Shown: positions 16,009 through 24,805, counted from the first letter of the stretch. The stretch is 58,642 bases of DNA from UBA1573 sp016794285 (GCA_016794285.1 JAEUKO010000002.1:1-58642), one strand, 5' to 3'. Notes: generated from the letters alone by a model not told the origin. Numbers and translations are program-made.

Positions 16009-16965
16009 CTACCTAGCTGAAGCGATCTGGGTTGAGCTGCCCCGACTTGTATGAAGCCACCACGCGCTCCGATTGATTGAAAAGATCGGTTTATAATGCG
16101 AGATGGAATCTGCGCGCCTCATTTGCTTGATCTGGTTGTCGAGCACCATTGGACCGGACTCGGTATAAACAATCAAAATCGCATGAGGGATACCCTTTTG
16201 GGTGTCTTTCACCACCGCCAACCTCATATGGCTATCTGGCACTCCAAGTGCTCGCAAGGATGCGTATTTGGTAATGGCAAAATCTTCGCAGTCCCCTCCT
16301 CTGGAGAAGAATTCGGTTGGAGTCTCCCAGTAATCTGACTTACCCCAGTTCCGGCTATCGCTGATATAGCGGACGCGGTTCACCATGTCGTTGACGTTGG
16401 AAGCCATCTGTTCAATCGGCTGGTTTTTGAACTGCCGAAGATTATCTTTCCATTCGACTAGGACGGCATTGCTCGAAGCAGACCGAGCCTCATAGCTAAA
16501 TCGGTCAAAGACTGATTTCCACTTTGAAAAAGCACTCAGGTCGGTTGATCTCCGCTCTCCTGTCCCAAACAGAGCGTAGTCTGTAACATCAGGACTATAG
16601 GAAACTTGAACCATTCCATTCTGTGACCCCTCCTTCAGCGAGGATCCCGCCCATGCAGGCCGCGTGTGCAGAGATGAAGCCGATACGAGAAGAGTGACCA
16701 CAGCCGCTCCGCAGCGCAAGGCAGCTTGAGTTGCGAGCGTCCAGCGAATCTGACTTTGCGTAACCCACCCTTCCTCAACCAGAATCTGACCGAGAGGCCG
16801 CCGTTCTAACTGTTGACGCGACAAAGCCTCCTTGAGTTGCCACGGAGAGAGCCTCTCGCGCAGAACCAGCAACTCTCCCATCCGGTTGCGGTCGAGATAG
16901 GCCTTGATGTTCCTCAGAATTCCCTTGTTTTTTGGCAGATACACGCCATCATTGTTTTTATCCAT
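16009..16965 (-). CDS. MshEN-like domain fused to a LapG-like (BTLCP) cysteine peptidase
   Basis: This 318-residue protein has two parts. Residues 28-80 carry a duplicated 'LGxxL...GxxxxxQLxxAL' pattern (MGELLVLRERLSPWQLKEAL, then PLGQILVEEGWVTQSQIRW) typical of MshEN / GspE N-terminal domains, which bind cyclic-di-GMP in some proteins. A hydrophobic segment at 82-98 follows. Residues 115-305 form a bacterial transglutaminase-like cysteine peptidase with GGDCEDFA (Cys226), GIPHAIL (His261) and VLDNQ (Asp276), the intact triad. LapG-type peptidases act in the periplasm on large adhesins and are controlled by the c-di-GMP receptor LapD. Here a cytoplasmic sensor and periplasmic peptidase appear in one chain. 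AAGGGGAC precedes the ATG. No adhesin or LapD lies nearby. Confidence 0.8.
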   Translation of the reverse strand: MDKNNDGVYLPKNKGILRNIKAYLDRNRMGELLVLRERLSPWQLKEALSRQQLERRPLGQILVEEGWVTQSQIRWTLATQAALRCGAAVVTLLVSASSLHTRPAWAGSSLKEGSQNGMVQVSYSPDVTDYALFGTGERRSTDLSAFSKWKSVFDRFSYEARSASSNAVLVEWKDNLRQFKNQPIEQMASNVNDMVNRVRYISDSRNWGKSDYWETPTEFFSRGGDCEDFAITKYASLRALGVPDSHMRLAVVKDTQKGIPHAILIVYTESGPMVLDNQIKQMRRADSISHYKPIFSINRSAWWLHTSRGSSTQIASAR

Positions 16966-17148
16966 GATGTCCCCTTTTGGTCCCTATATTTTACCATTTC
17001 GTTATTTTTTATGTGCTTTAATTTTGCACTTTTTCTTACCCTCTCATTAAACACTGGAAAGATTGACAAAGCATAAATATTCTGTCAAAAGAAGTCAGGT
17101 TTCCCTGTTTTTTTATGTTTTGGCGATACCTCTATCCGGAGTCCCTTG

Positions 17149-18693
17149 ATGACCTCTTCCGAAAATATGACAGAATTGGTTTCCCGCATGGGAAATGTCC
17201 GTGTTTTGGTGATTGGCGACTTAATGCTGGACCGATTTGTCTATGGTGATGTTGAACGAATTTCACCAGAAAGCCCCGTTCCTGTCTTGGTTGTCCGTCG
17301 TGAAAGTCGGATGTTGGGAGGAAGTGGGAATGTTTTGGCCAATTTGCATGGCCTTGGTGTGCGAGCCGAACTTCTCTCGGTTATCGGAGAGGATTATGAG
17401 GGAGACCTTTTAAGGGGATTGGTTGAAGCCGCTGGAGCTAGCGGAGACCACCTCATTCGTCTGCCAGAAATTCCCACAACCATAAAAACCCGCTTTCTGG
17501 CTGGACACCAACAATTGCTCCGTGTCGATCAAGAACGGAATACACCTCTTCCCAAAGGGACAGAGGACAAGATTATTGAATCCCTCACAAATTTGCTTGT
17601 ATCTCAAGACGCACTCATTCTCTCTGACTACGGAAAGGGAGTTCTGACCCCCACTGTCCTTGATTTGGCAATATCTCTGGCACAGAAAAAAGGAATCCCT
17701 ATCCTTGTTGATCCAAAAGGCAATGACTACAAAAAGTATAAGGGAGCCAGTGTGGTTACGCCAAACCGCAAGGAGCTCTCGGAAGCCGCGGGAGGTCTTG
17801 CCACGTCTGAAGATGATGATGTCGTGATAGCGGCTGAAACAGTCATACGCGCTTCTGGAATTGCAAGTGTTGTGGCAACACGTTCTCAGGACGGGATGAC
17901 GATTCTTCAACAAAACACAGAAACAGGAACCTTCGAAAGACCTGTCCATCTGCGGACGCGGGCGCAGGAAGTTTATGATGTTTCAGGTGCAGGAGACACG
18001 GTGATTGCTACGATTGCGGCGGCACTGGCGGCAGGAGCCAATCTCGTCGAGGCAGCAAGTCTTGCGAATATTGCGGCTGGCATTGTTGTTGCCAAAATTG
18101 GGACGGCTTCCATTCGCAGCCGTGAACTGCAAGAAGCTATCAAACAGCAAGATTCACCTAAGGAAATACTCAGAGGGGATACCGGAACAATGGCGCGGTC
18201 TTGTCAGGCCCCTGTTTGCGACTGGGAGGAAGCGAAGGAAGAAGTTGACCGCTGGCGGGCTCGTGGGCTCAAAATAGGGTTTACCAACGGATGTTTCGAT
18301 ATTTTACACGCCGGACACGTCAACTACCTGAACAAGGCCCGAAAATTTTGTGATCGTCTGGTTTTAGGCTTGAATCACGACACCTCAGTTCATTTGCTCA
18401 AAGGGCCGACAAGGCCTGTTAACGATCAGATTTCACGAGCAGCGGTGCTGGGAGCCTTAGGAGCCGTGGATATGGTTGTCTTTTTTGGGGCCCAAACCGA
18501 AGGAGAGGACAATACTGCCAAGACTCTCATCCAACTTTTGCAACCGGACTACTACTTCAAAGGGGCTGATTACACGATAGACCGCATTCCCGAAGCTGGG
18601 ATTGTGGCTTCCTACGGCGGCGAGGTTCGTTTGGTTCCCCTGACCGAGGGGCTTTCAACCACGGATATTATTGCCAAAATCGTCAAGAGCTGA
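17149..18693 (+). CDS. hldE: Bifunctional heptose-7-P kinase / heptose-1-P adenylyltransferase HldE
   Basis: The 514-residue protein joins an N-terminal PfkB/ribokinase-type kinase (1-340, with GGSGNVLANL near 65 and the 'VSGAGDTVIA' anion hole and catalytic Asp near 285) to a C-terminal cytidylyltransferase-fold domain (375-514, 'TNGCFDILHAGHVNYL'). It makes ADP-heptose precursors for the LPS inner core. Start ATG 17149 has CCGGAG upstream; a TTG directly before it is in frame. Presence of this enzyme and of an O-antigen ligase implies a heptose-containing LPS. gmhA, gmhB and hldD are not seen here. Confidence 0.96.
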   Translation: MTSSENMTELVSRMGNVRVLVIGDLMLDRFVYGDVERISPESPVPVLVVRRESRMLGGSGNVLANLHGLGVRAELLSVIGEDYEGDLLRGLVEAAGASGDHLIRLPEIPTTIKTRFLAGHQQLLRVDQERNTPLPKGTEDKIIESLTNLLVSQDALILSDYGKGVLTPTVLDLAISLAQKKGIPILVDPKGNDYKKYKGASVVTPNRKELSEAAGGLATSEDDDVVIAAETVIRASGIASVVATRSQDGMTILQQNTETGTFERPVHLRTRAQEVYDVSGAGDTVIATIAAALAAGANLVEAASLANIAAGIVVAKIGTASIRSRELQEAIKQQDSPKEILRGDTGTMARSCQAPVCDWEEAKEEVDRWRARGLKIGFTNGCFDILHAGHVNYLNKARKFCDRLVLGLNHDTSVHLLKGPTRPVNDQISRAAVLGALGAVDMVVFFGAQTEGEDNTAKTLIQLLQPDYYFKGADYTIDRIPEAGIVASYGGEVRLVPLTEGLSTTDIIAKIVKS

Positions 18694-18860
18694 TGGGATG
18701 GCTGTCTTCGGCGCATCTTTCTCGATATAGAAATTGGGCTCTGGTTAAAATGTATGAAAACCCCTCTCGTTTCCGCGAAGCCTCTGGTCGAAGGGGAAAA
18801 GTCCTGATAAACTCAATTGCGTTTTAGCTCCCGATTTCATTTTCTCTTCGTGAGGGTAGT

Positions 18861-19529
18861 ATGAATTTTTCTCTTTTTTATCGTGTAACCCTGTTTGGGG
18901 GATCTTTGTTGGTACTCGCGGCGTGCGATCCGGTAGGAACGCCAGGCTGGATGCCAAACGGATACCGTTTTCAGGACAACACCCCGTTGTCATCCCCCGC
19001 GCCGAGCCGTCCATGGGTTGACGAGGCCGTTATCCACGATACCGAGAAACTGGCTTCTAATACAGCAGCGTGGCAGGGTGCGGTCTTTGAGTTGGTAGAA
19101 AAAATTTCTCCGTCTTTACCAACGGATGGAACTCCTCTTTTTCTTCAAGAGCCCACTGTAAAAACAGCTCAAAATCAGGCGTTGGATCATTATCTGCGCC
19201 AAGCGTTGATGCAAAAAGGATTCACGTTGACCACCACTCCCGGGTTTGGCCATGTTCTGCAGGCAACGGCGGGAAGTTTGATGGAAACAGATATTCTGAA
19301 GCTGGCGCAAAAAGAAGACAAGTTCGAGAAAGTTTCAGGGGTTGATCTGCATGACTTCTATCGGCTCTCCCTCGCGGTTGTTGGCGACAAAGGGGCTCTT
19401 CTTGCAAAATCTTCGGTTATTGCGACCCTTCCCTTCGAAAAGCGCGAGTATCTCCGCTTGCCCGGGTTTTCCTATCAACCTGTCGCTGGGCAGACCAGAT
19501 CTCCCCAAAAGGTTTATAATCGCCAATAG
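18861..19529 (+). CDS. Putative outer-membrane lipoprotein, unknown
   Basis: This 222-residue protein has a lipoprotein signal peptide with lipobox LVLAAC (Cys about residue 22). The mature part has 'TEKLASNTAAWQGAVFELVEKI' (helix), 'QNQALDHYLRQALMQKGFTL' and a beta-rich C-terminal half. That layout is like FlgO or other CsgG-type lipoproteins whose core assembles into oligomers, but similarity is too weak to name. It follows hldE after 167 bases and is convergent with dedA, with stops 15 bases apart. Confidence 0.75.
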   Translation: MNFSLFYRVTLFGGSLLVLAACDPVGTPGWMPNGYRFQDNTPLSSPAPSRPWVDEAVIHDTEKLASNTAAWQGAVFELVEKISPSLPTDGTPLFLQEPTVKTAQNQALDHYLRQALMQKGFTLTTTPGFGHVLQATAGSLMETDILKLAQKEDKFEKVSGVDLHDFYRLSLAVVGDKGALLAKSSVIATLPFEKREYLRLPGFSYQPVAGQTRSPQKVYNRQ

Positions 19530-19544
19530 AGTAGGTGGATTTTT

Positions 19545-20159
19545 TTAATTAGGAGTGTTTTTGTTTTCTTTGTTCTTGCGATGCTGGCGAATCCACATGA
19601 CCACTGGCCATGCGATGATAATCAGCAAAACGAAGCTTGCAGGGAAAACTAGGATTTCAAAAACTTCTTTGGAGATGAGATTTCCTAAAAGATATCCAAC
19701 GGCGGGAAGACCTGCTCCCCATAGAATGGCTCCAATCAGGGAATGTACAACAAATTCATGGTAGGGCATTTTATAGATCCCAGCCAGAATAGGAGAAATG
19801 GTCCGCAGAACCGGAATAAATCGGGTTGCGGTGATGGTAACAAAGCCATACTGCTTAAGAAATCTGTTAAAAATCTCGACACGGTCATGAGAGACAAGAG
19901 ATGAGGCATATTTTCTGAGAAACGGCATTCCAAGCCGAGAACCAACCTCATACCCCACAATGTTTCCCATAAGCGCAGCGGAGAAACAGCCAAACATCAT
20001 GACCCAAATATTAAAGAAACCTTGCGCACACAAAACGCCGGCTGAAAAAAGAAGGCTGTCTCCTGGCAGAAGAATCCCAAAGAGGATGCCGCATTCACTG
20101 AAAATAATCCCCCAAATACCAACATAACCAAGAGATTCAATAAAATGATCTAGCGACAT
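19545..20159 (-). CDS. DedA family membrane protein
   Basis: This 204-residue protein (from the ATG at 20159; an ATG at 20198 adds 13 residues) is a DedA/VTT-type scramblase or flippase-like membrane protein. It shows 'ECGILFGILLPGDSLLFSAGVL', with the conserved E and 'PGDSLL', then 'GYEVGSRLG', 'FLKQYGFVTITATRFIPVLRTISPILAG' (key R residues before and after FIPVLR), and C-terminal helices. Such proteins move lipids such as undecaprenyl-phosphate or phosphatidylethanolamine across the inner membrane. It is monocistronic. Confidence 0.93.
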   Translation of the reverse strand: MSLDHFIESLGYVGIWGIIFSECGILFGILLPGDSLLFSAGVLCAQGFFNIWVMMFGCFSAALMGNIVGYEVGSRLGMPFLRKYASSLVSHDRVEIFNRFLKQYGFVTITATRFIPVLRTISPILAGIYKMPYHEFVVHSLIGAILWGAGLPAVGYLLGNLISKEVFEILVFPASFVLLIIIAWPVVMWIRQHRKNKENKNTPN

Positions 20160-20359
20160 AATGAAAAGTGCCTTTGACTTGAAGCACGGAGAAAACAAAA
20201 AAGCATACTACCACATAAAGAGGAGAAAGGAAGGCAGAGAAAACTTAATATCTTTTCTCTTTCTGGTTAAACCCCTATAAAGTTTGCTAGAAGGTTCTAT
20301 GTAGTAAGGCTGTAATGCCGCTGTTAATCCAATGTGAGTATTTTTAGGAGCACGCCCCC

Positions 20360-21433
20360 ATGACGAATTCCAATCAACCTGTTATCTCCCGTATAGAAGT
20401 TTTGAGCGATGATGTAACCAAATCTACGTCACCGCTTCTGGTTGAGAGGCACGTTTACAAACCATTCTTGTATCCTTGGTGCTACGAGGCTTGGTTAACC
20501 CAGCAAAGGATTCACTGGTTGCCGGAAGAAGTCCCTTTGGCCGAAGACGTCCGCGACTGGAAAAAGAATATTTCTCCTGCCGAAAAGAATTTGATGACAC
20601 AAATTTTCCGTTTTTTCACGCAAGCGGATGTGGAAGTCAATAACTGTTACATGAAACATTATTCGCGGGTTTTCGGGCCAGTCGAAGTTCAGATGATGCT
20701 GGGTGCGTTTGCTAACATGGAAACCGTTCATATCGCAGCGTATTCCCACTTGCTTGATACGGTCGGAATGCCTGAACTCGAATATCAGGCCTTCTTGAAG
20801 TACAAGGCCATGAAAGACAAATACGACTATCTACAAACTGCGAGCATGAAGTCTCGCCACGACATTGCCAAAACCATGGCCATGTTCGGGGCTTTTACCG
20901 AAGGGGTTCAGCTTTTTGCGTCTTTTGCTATTCTGATGAACTTCCCTCGCTTTAACAAAATGAAAGGGATGGGCCAGATCATCACATGGTCCGTTCGTGA
21001 TGAGACTTTGCACTGCCTATCAATGATTCGTTTGTTCCGTACGTTCATTGAAGAAAACCCAGATGTTTGGACAGAAAAACTGCGGAGCGAAATCACCGAA
21101 TGTTGTCGTGAGATTGTCAAAATCGAAGACAATTTTATTGACTTGGCGTTTGAAATGGGTGGCGTTGAAGGGTTGGAACCTCAGGAAGTCAAAGACTATA
21201 TCCGCTATATCTCTGACCGCCGCTTGCAACAGTTAGAATTAGAGCCAATTTTCGGCATTGATAAAAACCCTCTGCCGTGGATGGACATCATGCTGAATGG
21301 GGCGGAACACGCTAACTTTTTTGAGAACCGTGCAACCGAGTATTCAAAAGCCTCAACTCAAGGGACATGGGAAGATGTGTTCGGCGAGCAGGCCTTTAGC
21401 GGAACTTATGGCCAGAAAGCAGTCAATGGGTAA
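20360..21433 (+). CDS. nrdB: Class Ia ribonucleotide reductase small subunit NrdB
   Basis: The 357-residue protein has the di-iron ligands in the usual places: Asp in 'FTQADVEV', E-x-x-H in 'NMETVHIAAYSH' (with the radical tyrosine in AAYSH), Glu in 'AFTEGVQL' and E-x-x-H in 'VRDETLHC'. It houses the tyrosyl radical that starts catalysis in NrdA. The C-terminus ends in a peptide that would dock to NrdA. GGAGCACG precedes the ATG. The leader contains TATGTAGTAAGG (20298-20309), which matches the nrdA leader, so shared regulation is likely even though nrdA is 7 kb away on the other strand. Confidence 0.96.
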   Translation: MTNSNQPVISRIEVLSDDVTKSTSPLLVERHVYKPFLYPWCYEAWLTQQRIHWLPEEVPLAEDVRDWKKNISPAEKNLMTQIFRFFTQADVEVNNCYMKHYSRVFGPVEVQMMLGAFANMETVHIAAYSHLLDTVGMPELEYQAFLKYKAMKDKYDYLQTASMKSRHDIAKTMAMFGAFTEGVQLFASFAILMNFPRFNKMKGMGQIITWSVRDETLHCLSMIRLFRTFIEENPDVWTEKLRSEITECCREIVKIEDNFIDLAFEMGGVEGLEPQEVKDYIRYISDRRLQQLELEPIFGIDKNPLPWMDIMLNGAEHANFFENRATEYSKASTQGTWEDVFGEQAFSGTYGQKAVNG

Positions 21434-21466
21434 TTCTTTTTGCCGCACCAAGAGGTAGAAAAAATT

Positions 21467-22069
21467 ATGAGAGGCCGGATAGGATTCGGAAGAAATTTTC
21501 TTTTGTCCTTGGCGGTTGTTTTTGTCGGAACAGGGTTAGGGGGGATGCTTTATTCTTTAGGATCCCCCCTTTCTATCGTTTCTTTGGCAGAGAGTTACCA
21601 TTTCTCGTTGATTGACCACGATGGAAAAATGCGAACCGAGAAAGACTTTTCGCAGCCCTATAAACTGGTTTATTTTGGCTTCACCTACTGTCCACTCATT
21701 TGTCCAACTGAGTTGCAAAAAATGGCTGAGGCCTATCAAAAACTTACACCCAAACAACAATCTCTTATTCAACCCTTGTTTATTTCAGTAGATCCAGAAC
21801 GAGATACCCCAGAAGCACTCAAGAACTATGTGGACTTATTTTTGCCAAACCTTGTTGGCTTAACCGGAAGCATAGAGCAGATCGAATCTGCCAAGAGAGC
21901 TTACAGTGCTTTTTCCCGTAAAGTTCCCGAAGGGGATAGCTATACAGTAGATCACTCATCTTTCATTTATCTAATTGGGCCAAAAGAAAAATTGTTGGCT
22001 CAATTCAAACCCAGCGATTCTTCATCTGTTTTGGCAGAACGATTATCCGACCTTTTGCAGGAGCAGTAG
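21467..22069 (+). CDS. SCO1/SenC family copper chaperone
   Basis: The start ATG at 21467 gives an N-terminal membrane anchor ('FLLSLAVVFVGTGLGGML'); a TTG at 21440 is unlikely. The 200-residue product has a thioredoxin fold with the Cu-binding CPLICP (C-x-x-x-C-P) near residue 80 and the distal His in 'TVDHSSFIYLI', plus 'FISVDPERDTPEALKNY'. It delivers copper to cytochrome oxidase Cu(A) in the periplasm. It follows nrdB by 33 bases and may be co-transcribed with it; no oxidase genes are visible. 16 bases separate its stop from the convergent DUF2155 gene. Confidence 0.93.
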   Translation: MRGRIGFGRNFLLSLAVVFVGTGLGGMLYSLGSPLSIVSLAESYHFSLIDHDGKMRTEKDFSQPYKLVYFGFTYCPLICPTELQKMAEAYQKLTPKQQSLIQPLFISVDPERDTPEALKNYVDLFLPNLVGLTGSIEQIESAKRAYSAFSRKVPEGDSYTVDHSSFIYLIGPKEKLLAQFKPSDSSSVLAERLSDLLQEQ

Positions 22070-22085
22070 AAACAAAAAACCCTAC

Positions 22086-22796
22086 CTAATAAATACCCTC
22101 AAAACTTGATGGGGGCGGGTTTTCTTCTGGTTTGGGAGCCTCACCTTGAGAGGGCGGAATAGGCGAACTATCGTCCGCAGGCATTTCATCCGTGGGCAAG
22201 TCAGATCGAGAGGGAAGTTCCTCTCTTATTGGTGGAGTCTCCAAAGGAATCTCTCCAGAGTCAGGTTGAGGCTCTGTCCGAGGAACGGTTTTTTGTTCTT
22301 CGGGAGATTGTGTTGGTTCTTGCACCTGATCGGGTGACACGGGACCTTCTGGAACGATTGATGGATCTTGCGTAACCGTTTCCTCTGGTGGGGGGAGTTC
22401 CTCGGGATCTTTACCCAGACAGTCTAAAACCCACACATCGTAAATCGAATGGTTCATAGCCGACAAGGTTGGCGAAGACGAAAACATCCACCCAGAAAAA
22501 ACCCAGTTTGACTCTCCCATAGATTTATTGATCTGCCAGATTTGCAAAAAAGCGGCAGCTTCGTTTTTTTCAACCGGTGGGGGTTTCCGGCAAGACTGTA
22601 TTTTGATGAAAATTTCACCAAATTTTACGGTCGATCCAACCTTGGCATCAAAAGTCATAGTGCGGGCAGTGATTTTGTCCAAAGACCGCAACCGGACAAC
22701 GGGGTAATCTTCGTAATCTAGAGCGAAAGCAGACGGAACCCAAACAAGAAAACTTGCTAGAAAACAAAAAACAATCTGGCAAAAAAATTTCCGCAC
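22086..22796 (-). CDS. DUF2155 domain periplasmic protein
   Basis: This 236-residue protein has a signal peptide (cleavage near AFALDYE) and a DUF2155 core ('VRLRSLDKITARTMTFDAKVG', 'IKIQSCRKPPP', 'FSGWMFSSSPTLSAMNH', 'VWVLDC'). Two cysteines, in SCRKPP and LDC, are conserved in the family. A long Pro/Glu/Ser-rich tail from about residue 145 is disordered. It is the last gene of a leftward group NDUFA12 - mlaD - DUF2155, a conserved alphaproteobacterial neighbourhood. Function of the family is unknown. Confidence 0.88.
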   Translation of the reverse strand: MRKFFCQIVFCFLASFLVWVPSAFALDYEDYPVVRLRSLDKITARTMTFDAKVGSTVKFGEIFIKIQSCRKPPPVEKNEAAAFLQIWQINKSMGESNWVFSGWMFSSSPTLSAMNHSIYDVWVLDCLGKDPEELPPPEETVTQDPSIVPEGPVSPDQVQEPTQSPEEQKTVPRTEPQPDSGEIPLETPPIREELPSRSDLPTDEMPADDSSPIPPSQGEAPKPEENPPPSSFEGIY

Positions 22797-22802
22797 GACG
22801 AC

Positions 22803-23402
22803 TTAAGGGGACTCCGGCATAGAAATATGAGCCGGCGCGTTAGAAGAGGGGGCTTCACTTTGTGGAGGAATCGGAGCGTCCCCTTCTGAAAGGGGTTCTG
22901 AAACTTCTGGATCTGGTTTGACTGGAGGTTCCGGCGGACTGGCTTTTTCTCCTTTATCTCCGTCTTTCATGCTGAAAATAAATTTACCCAAGAGTTCCTC
23001 AAGATTTTGTGGAGCTTGAGTGAACTGAATTTCTCCACCTGCCGGTATCGTTTCTTCTGCTCCCCCTGGTTCAATTGAGAGGTAACGTCCCCCCAGCAAA
23101 CTCTGGCTGCTAATCATGGCTGCTGTATCTTCAGGAAGGCGAACGGCATTATCCAGCTCCATCGTAATGCGTGCAAGATAGGTCTTAGGGTCCAATTCAA
23201 CCTTGGCAATCTGGCCAACCTTAACGCCACTAATCATCACATCATCACCAGCTTTAAGGCCTCCGATGCCAGAAAAATTGGCTTTGATTTCATATCCCTC
23301 GACATCGGCAACATCAGCGGTTTGATAGCTGAACGCCAAAAAAACTCCTGCAACAAGAAGGACCAAAGCCCCGAGAACAGTTTCAACAACGCTGCGGTTC
23401 AT
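22803..23402 (-). CDS. mlaD: MlaD-type lipid-transport periplasmic protein
   Basis: The start ATG at 23402 follows GGAG; the longer reading from 23441 overlaps the upstream gene more and lacks an RBS. The 199-residue product has an N-terminal TM anchor ('VVETVLGALVLLVAGVFLAF') and an MCE domain (residues 35-115) with 'GLKAGDDVMISGVKVGQI' and 'SLLGGRYLSIEPGG'. A Pro/Glu/Ser-rich tail follows. MlaD forms the hexameric ring of the Mla ABC system that moves phospholipid between the membranes. mlaE, mlaF and the others are not in this window. Confidence 0.93.
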   Translation of the reverse strand: MNRSVVETVLGALVLLVAGVFLAFSYQTADVADVEGYEIKANFSGIGGLKAGDDVMISGVKVGQIAKVELDPKTYLARITMELDNAVRLPEDTAAMISSQSLLGGRYLSIEPGGAEETIPAGGEIQFTQAPQNLEELLGKFIFSMKDGDKGEKASPPEPPVKPDPEVSEPLSEGDAPIPPQSEAPSSNAPAHISMPESP

Positions 23403-23422
23403 AAAAAAGGCTCCATTTTTGG

Positions 23423-23830
23423 TTATCGGGGAGGGGTCCACGGTTCATAATCCCCCGTGGCTTTGGCACGGGACCCGCCAGAAAGCAGATGCCCGGGTGG
23501 GTGGTAAGCGCGACTAGTTCCAGTTAGGTTTTCCTGAGGAGGTAATTGCCAAGGTTGGCGGAAAGAAGGGGCCTCGTTCTCAGGAACACTGTTTGTCTGG
23601 TAATGTAACCAACCATGCCACTCAGGAGGAACGGAACTTGGCTCGGGGGCTCCTTTGTACAGAACCCAGCGTCTGGGGTGGTTGTATCCTGAACGGGGTT
23701 TGCGCTCATAGTAAACATTACCAAGCGAATCAGAGCCAATTTTCTTGGCTCCAGACAACAAAGTCAGCAACCGGATATGAACCGGAGACTGCGCTCCTAA
23801 TAAGCAAAAAACCGAACTAAAAAATCCCAT
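23423..23830 (-). CDS. NADH:ubiquinone oxidoreductase accessory subunit, NDUFA12 family
   Basis: This 135-residue protein matches the alphaproteobacterial/mitochondrial NDUFA12 (17.2 kDa) family: 'KIGSDSLGNVYYE', 'RRWVLYKGAPEPSSVPPEWHGWLHY' (the PEWHxWLH motif, quoted in parts) and the C-terminal 'GDYEPWTPP'. It is an accessory subunit of complex I. Its presence supports an alphaproteobacterial origin. It heads the group with mlaD (overlapping region of 21 bases between its stop and the mlaD start is avoided with the chosen mlaD start) and DUF2155. Confidence 0.93.
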   Translation of the reverse strand: MGFFSSVFCLLGAQSPVHIRLLTLLSGAKKIGSDSLGNVYYERKPRSGYNHPRRWVLYKGAPEPSSVPPEWHGWLHYQTNSVPENEAPSFRQPWQLPPQENLTGTSRAYHPPGHLLSGGSRAKATGDYEPWTPPR

Positions 23831-23926
23831 ATATCAAGTCCTTAATTCCCTTAAGAGTGATGGCCTAAAACGTTCTACAAATCAAGATGGAATAGGCTTT
23901 CTTCTCTTATGTTATCTTCAAAACAC

Positions 23927-24805
23927 TTAGTCTTGAACTTGTTTACTCAAAAGGCTCCATGCCCCCAGAATTTCTAAAGCCCTTGCGTGTCCTAGTTGCT
24001 TCATAGGAACAGGCCGAACCTGCTTTGGGGGCCGAATTTGTGCCACGTCTTCGTGAGAAAGGGCGTAGTAAACTTGGGCCAGACCAACGCTTTCAATCAG
24101 GGCCTGACCAATGGCTGTCGGTTGGCCGCTGCAGAAAAGGCTGCACGTTTCAAGGTGGGATTGGTTGAGGGCTTCTGTGGCTTGCCGTATAGCCATGACC
24201 TCTGCATGGGCAATAGGATCACAGCGAGACGTCATTCCGCTTGCGCCTTCTCCTAATATACGGCCATTTTCATCGGCAACAACAGCTCCAAACGGCCCGC
24301 CTTTTCGTGTTTCAGCATTTCGTAAACCAAGTTCTAAGGCCCGATCCATCAATTCCTCTGGGGTGTAGCTATGATCTCTGCTCATAATGCTGACCACTAT
24401 AGGGGAAGAAGGGGCTGTTTTTTTCTCTTCGGGACCTGCTTCGCGGAGAGTTCGCTTCACCGCTTCGCCCAAGCGTTTGGGGTCCACTGGTTTTTTCAAA
24501 TATCTGGAAATTCCGTGACGCGTAATTTGCATGAGCAAATCGGACGTTTCCTCATCTGTTACCAAAATCATAGGGATTTTCTTGCCACTGTTGCGCAGGG
24601 TGCGCGCAAAATCAAATCCCCCATGCGGATCCATGAAGTGGTCAATAATGGCAACAGACACCGAATGTTCTTTTACGACTTTCAAGGCACTACCGCCATC
24701 AATCGCTTGAATAACGCGATAGCCCGAGGCCAGCAAGGTGTTGGCCATTTGTTCTCGTGAAACTTGGTTATTATCCGCAATCAGGACCAGCGGCGAATCA
24801 TCCAT
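23927..24805 (-). CDS. Response-regulator receiver fused to a degenerate nucleoside-deaminase domain
   Basis: Residues 5-122 are a CheY-like receiver: acidic Asp11 (one of the usual two, followed by Asn12), phospho-site Asp55 in 'AIIDHFMD', Thr83 and Lys105 in 'YLKKPVDP'. After a linker, residues 147-285 have the cytidine/guanine deaminase fold: 'GGPFGAVVADENGRILGEG', then HAE at 200-202. The usual PCxxC zinc ligands are replaced: where relatives have SCEPCPMC this protein has SGQPTAIG (226-233). The two zinc cysteines are Thr230 and Gly233. I therefore infer a catalytically dead or repurposed deaminase under phosphorylation control. No histidine kinase is adjacent. The gene stands alone and divergent from tuf. 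Confidence 0.8.
   Translation of the reverse strand: MDDSPLVLIADNNQVSREQMANTLLASGYRVIQAIDGGSALKVVKEHSVSVAIIDHFMDPHGGFDFARTLRNSGKKIPMILVTDEETSDLLMQITRHGISRYLKKPVDPKRLGEAVKRTLREAGPEEKKTAPSSPIVVSIMSRDHSYTPEELMDRALELGLRNAETRKGGPFGAVVADENGRILGEGASGMTSRCDPIAHAEVMAIRQATEALNQSHLETCSLFCSGQPTAIGQALIESVGLAQVYYALSHEDVAQIRPPKQVRPVPMKQLGHARALEILGAWSLLSKQVQD

Noticed and set aside
17063..17088. TTGACA...TGTCAA inverted repeat upstream of hldE
   Set aside because: Arms are only six bases and no correctly spaced -10 is found on either strand, so it may be chance in AT-rich DNA.
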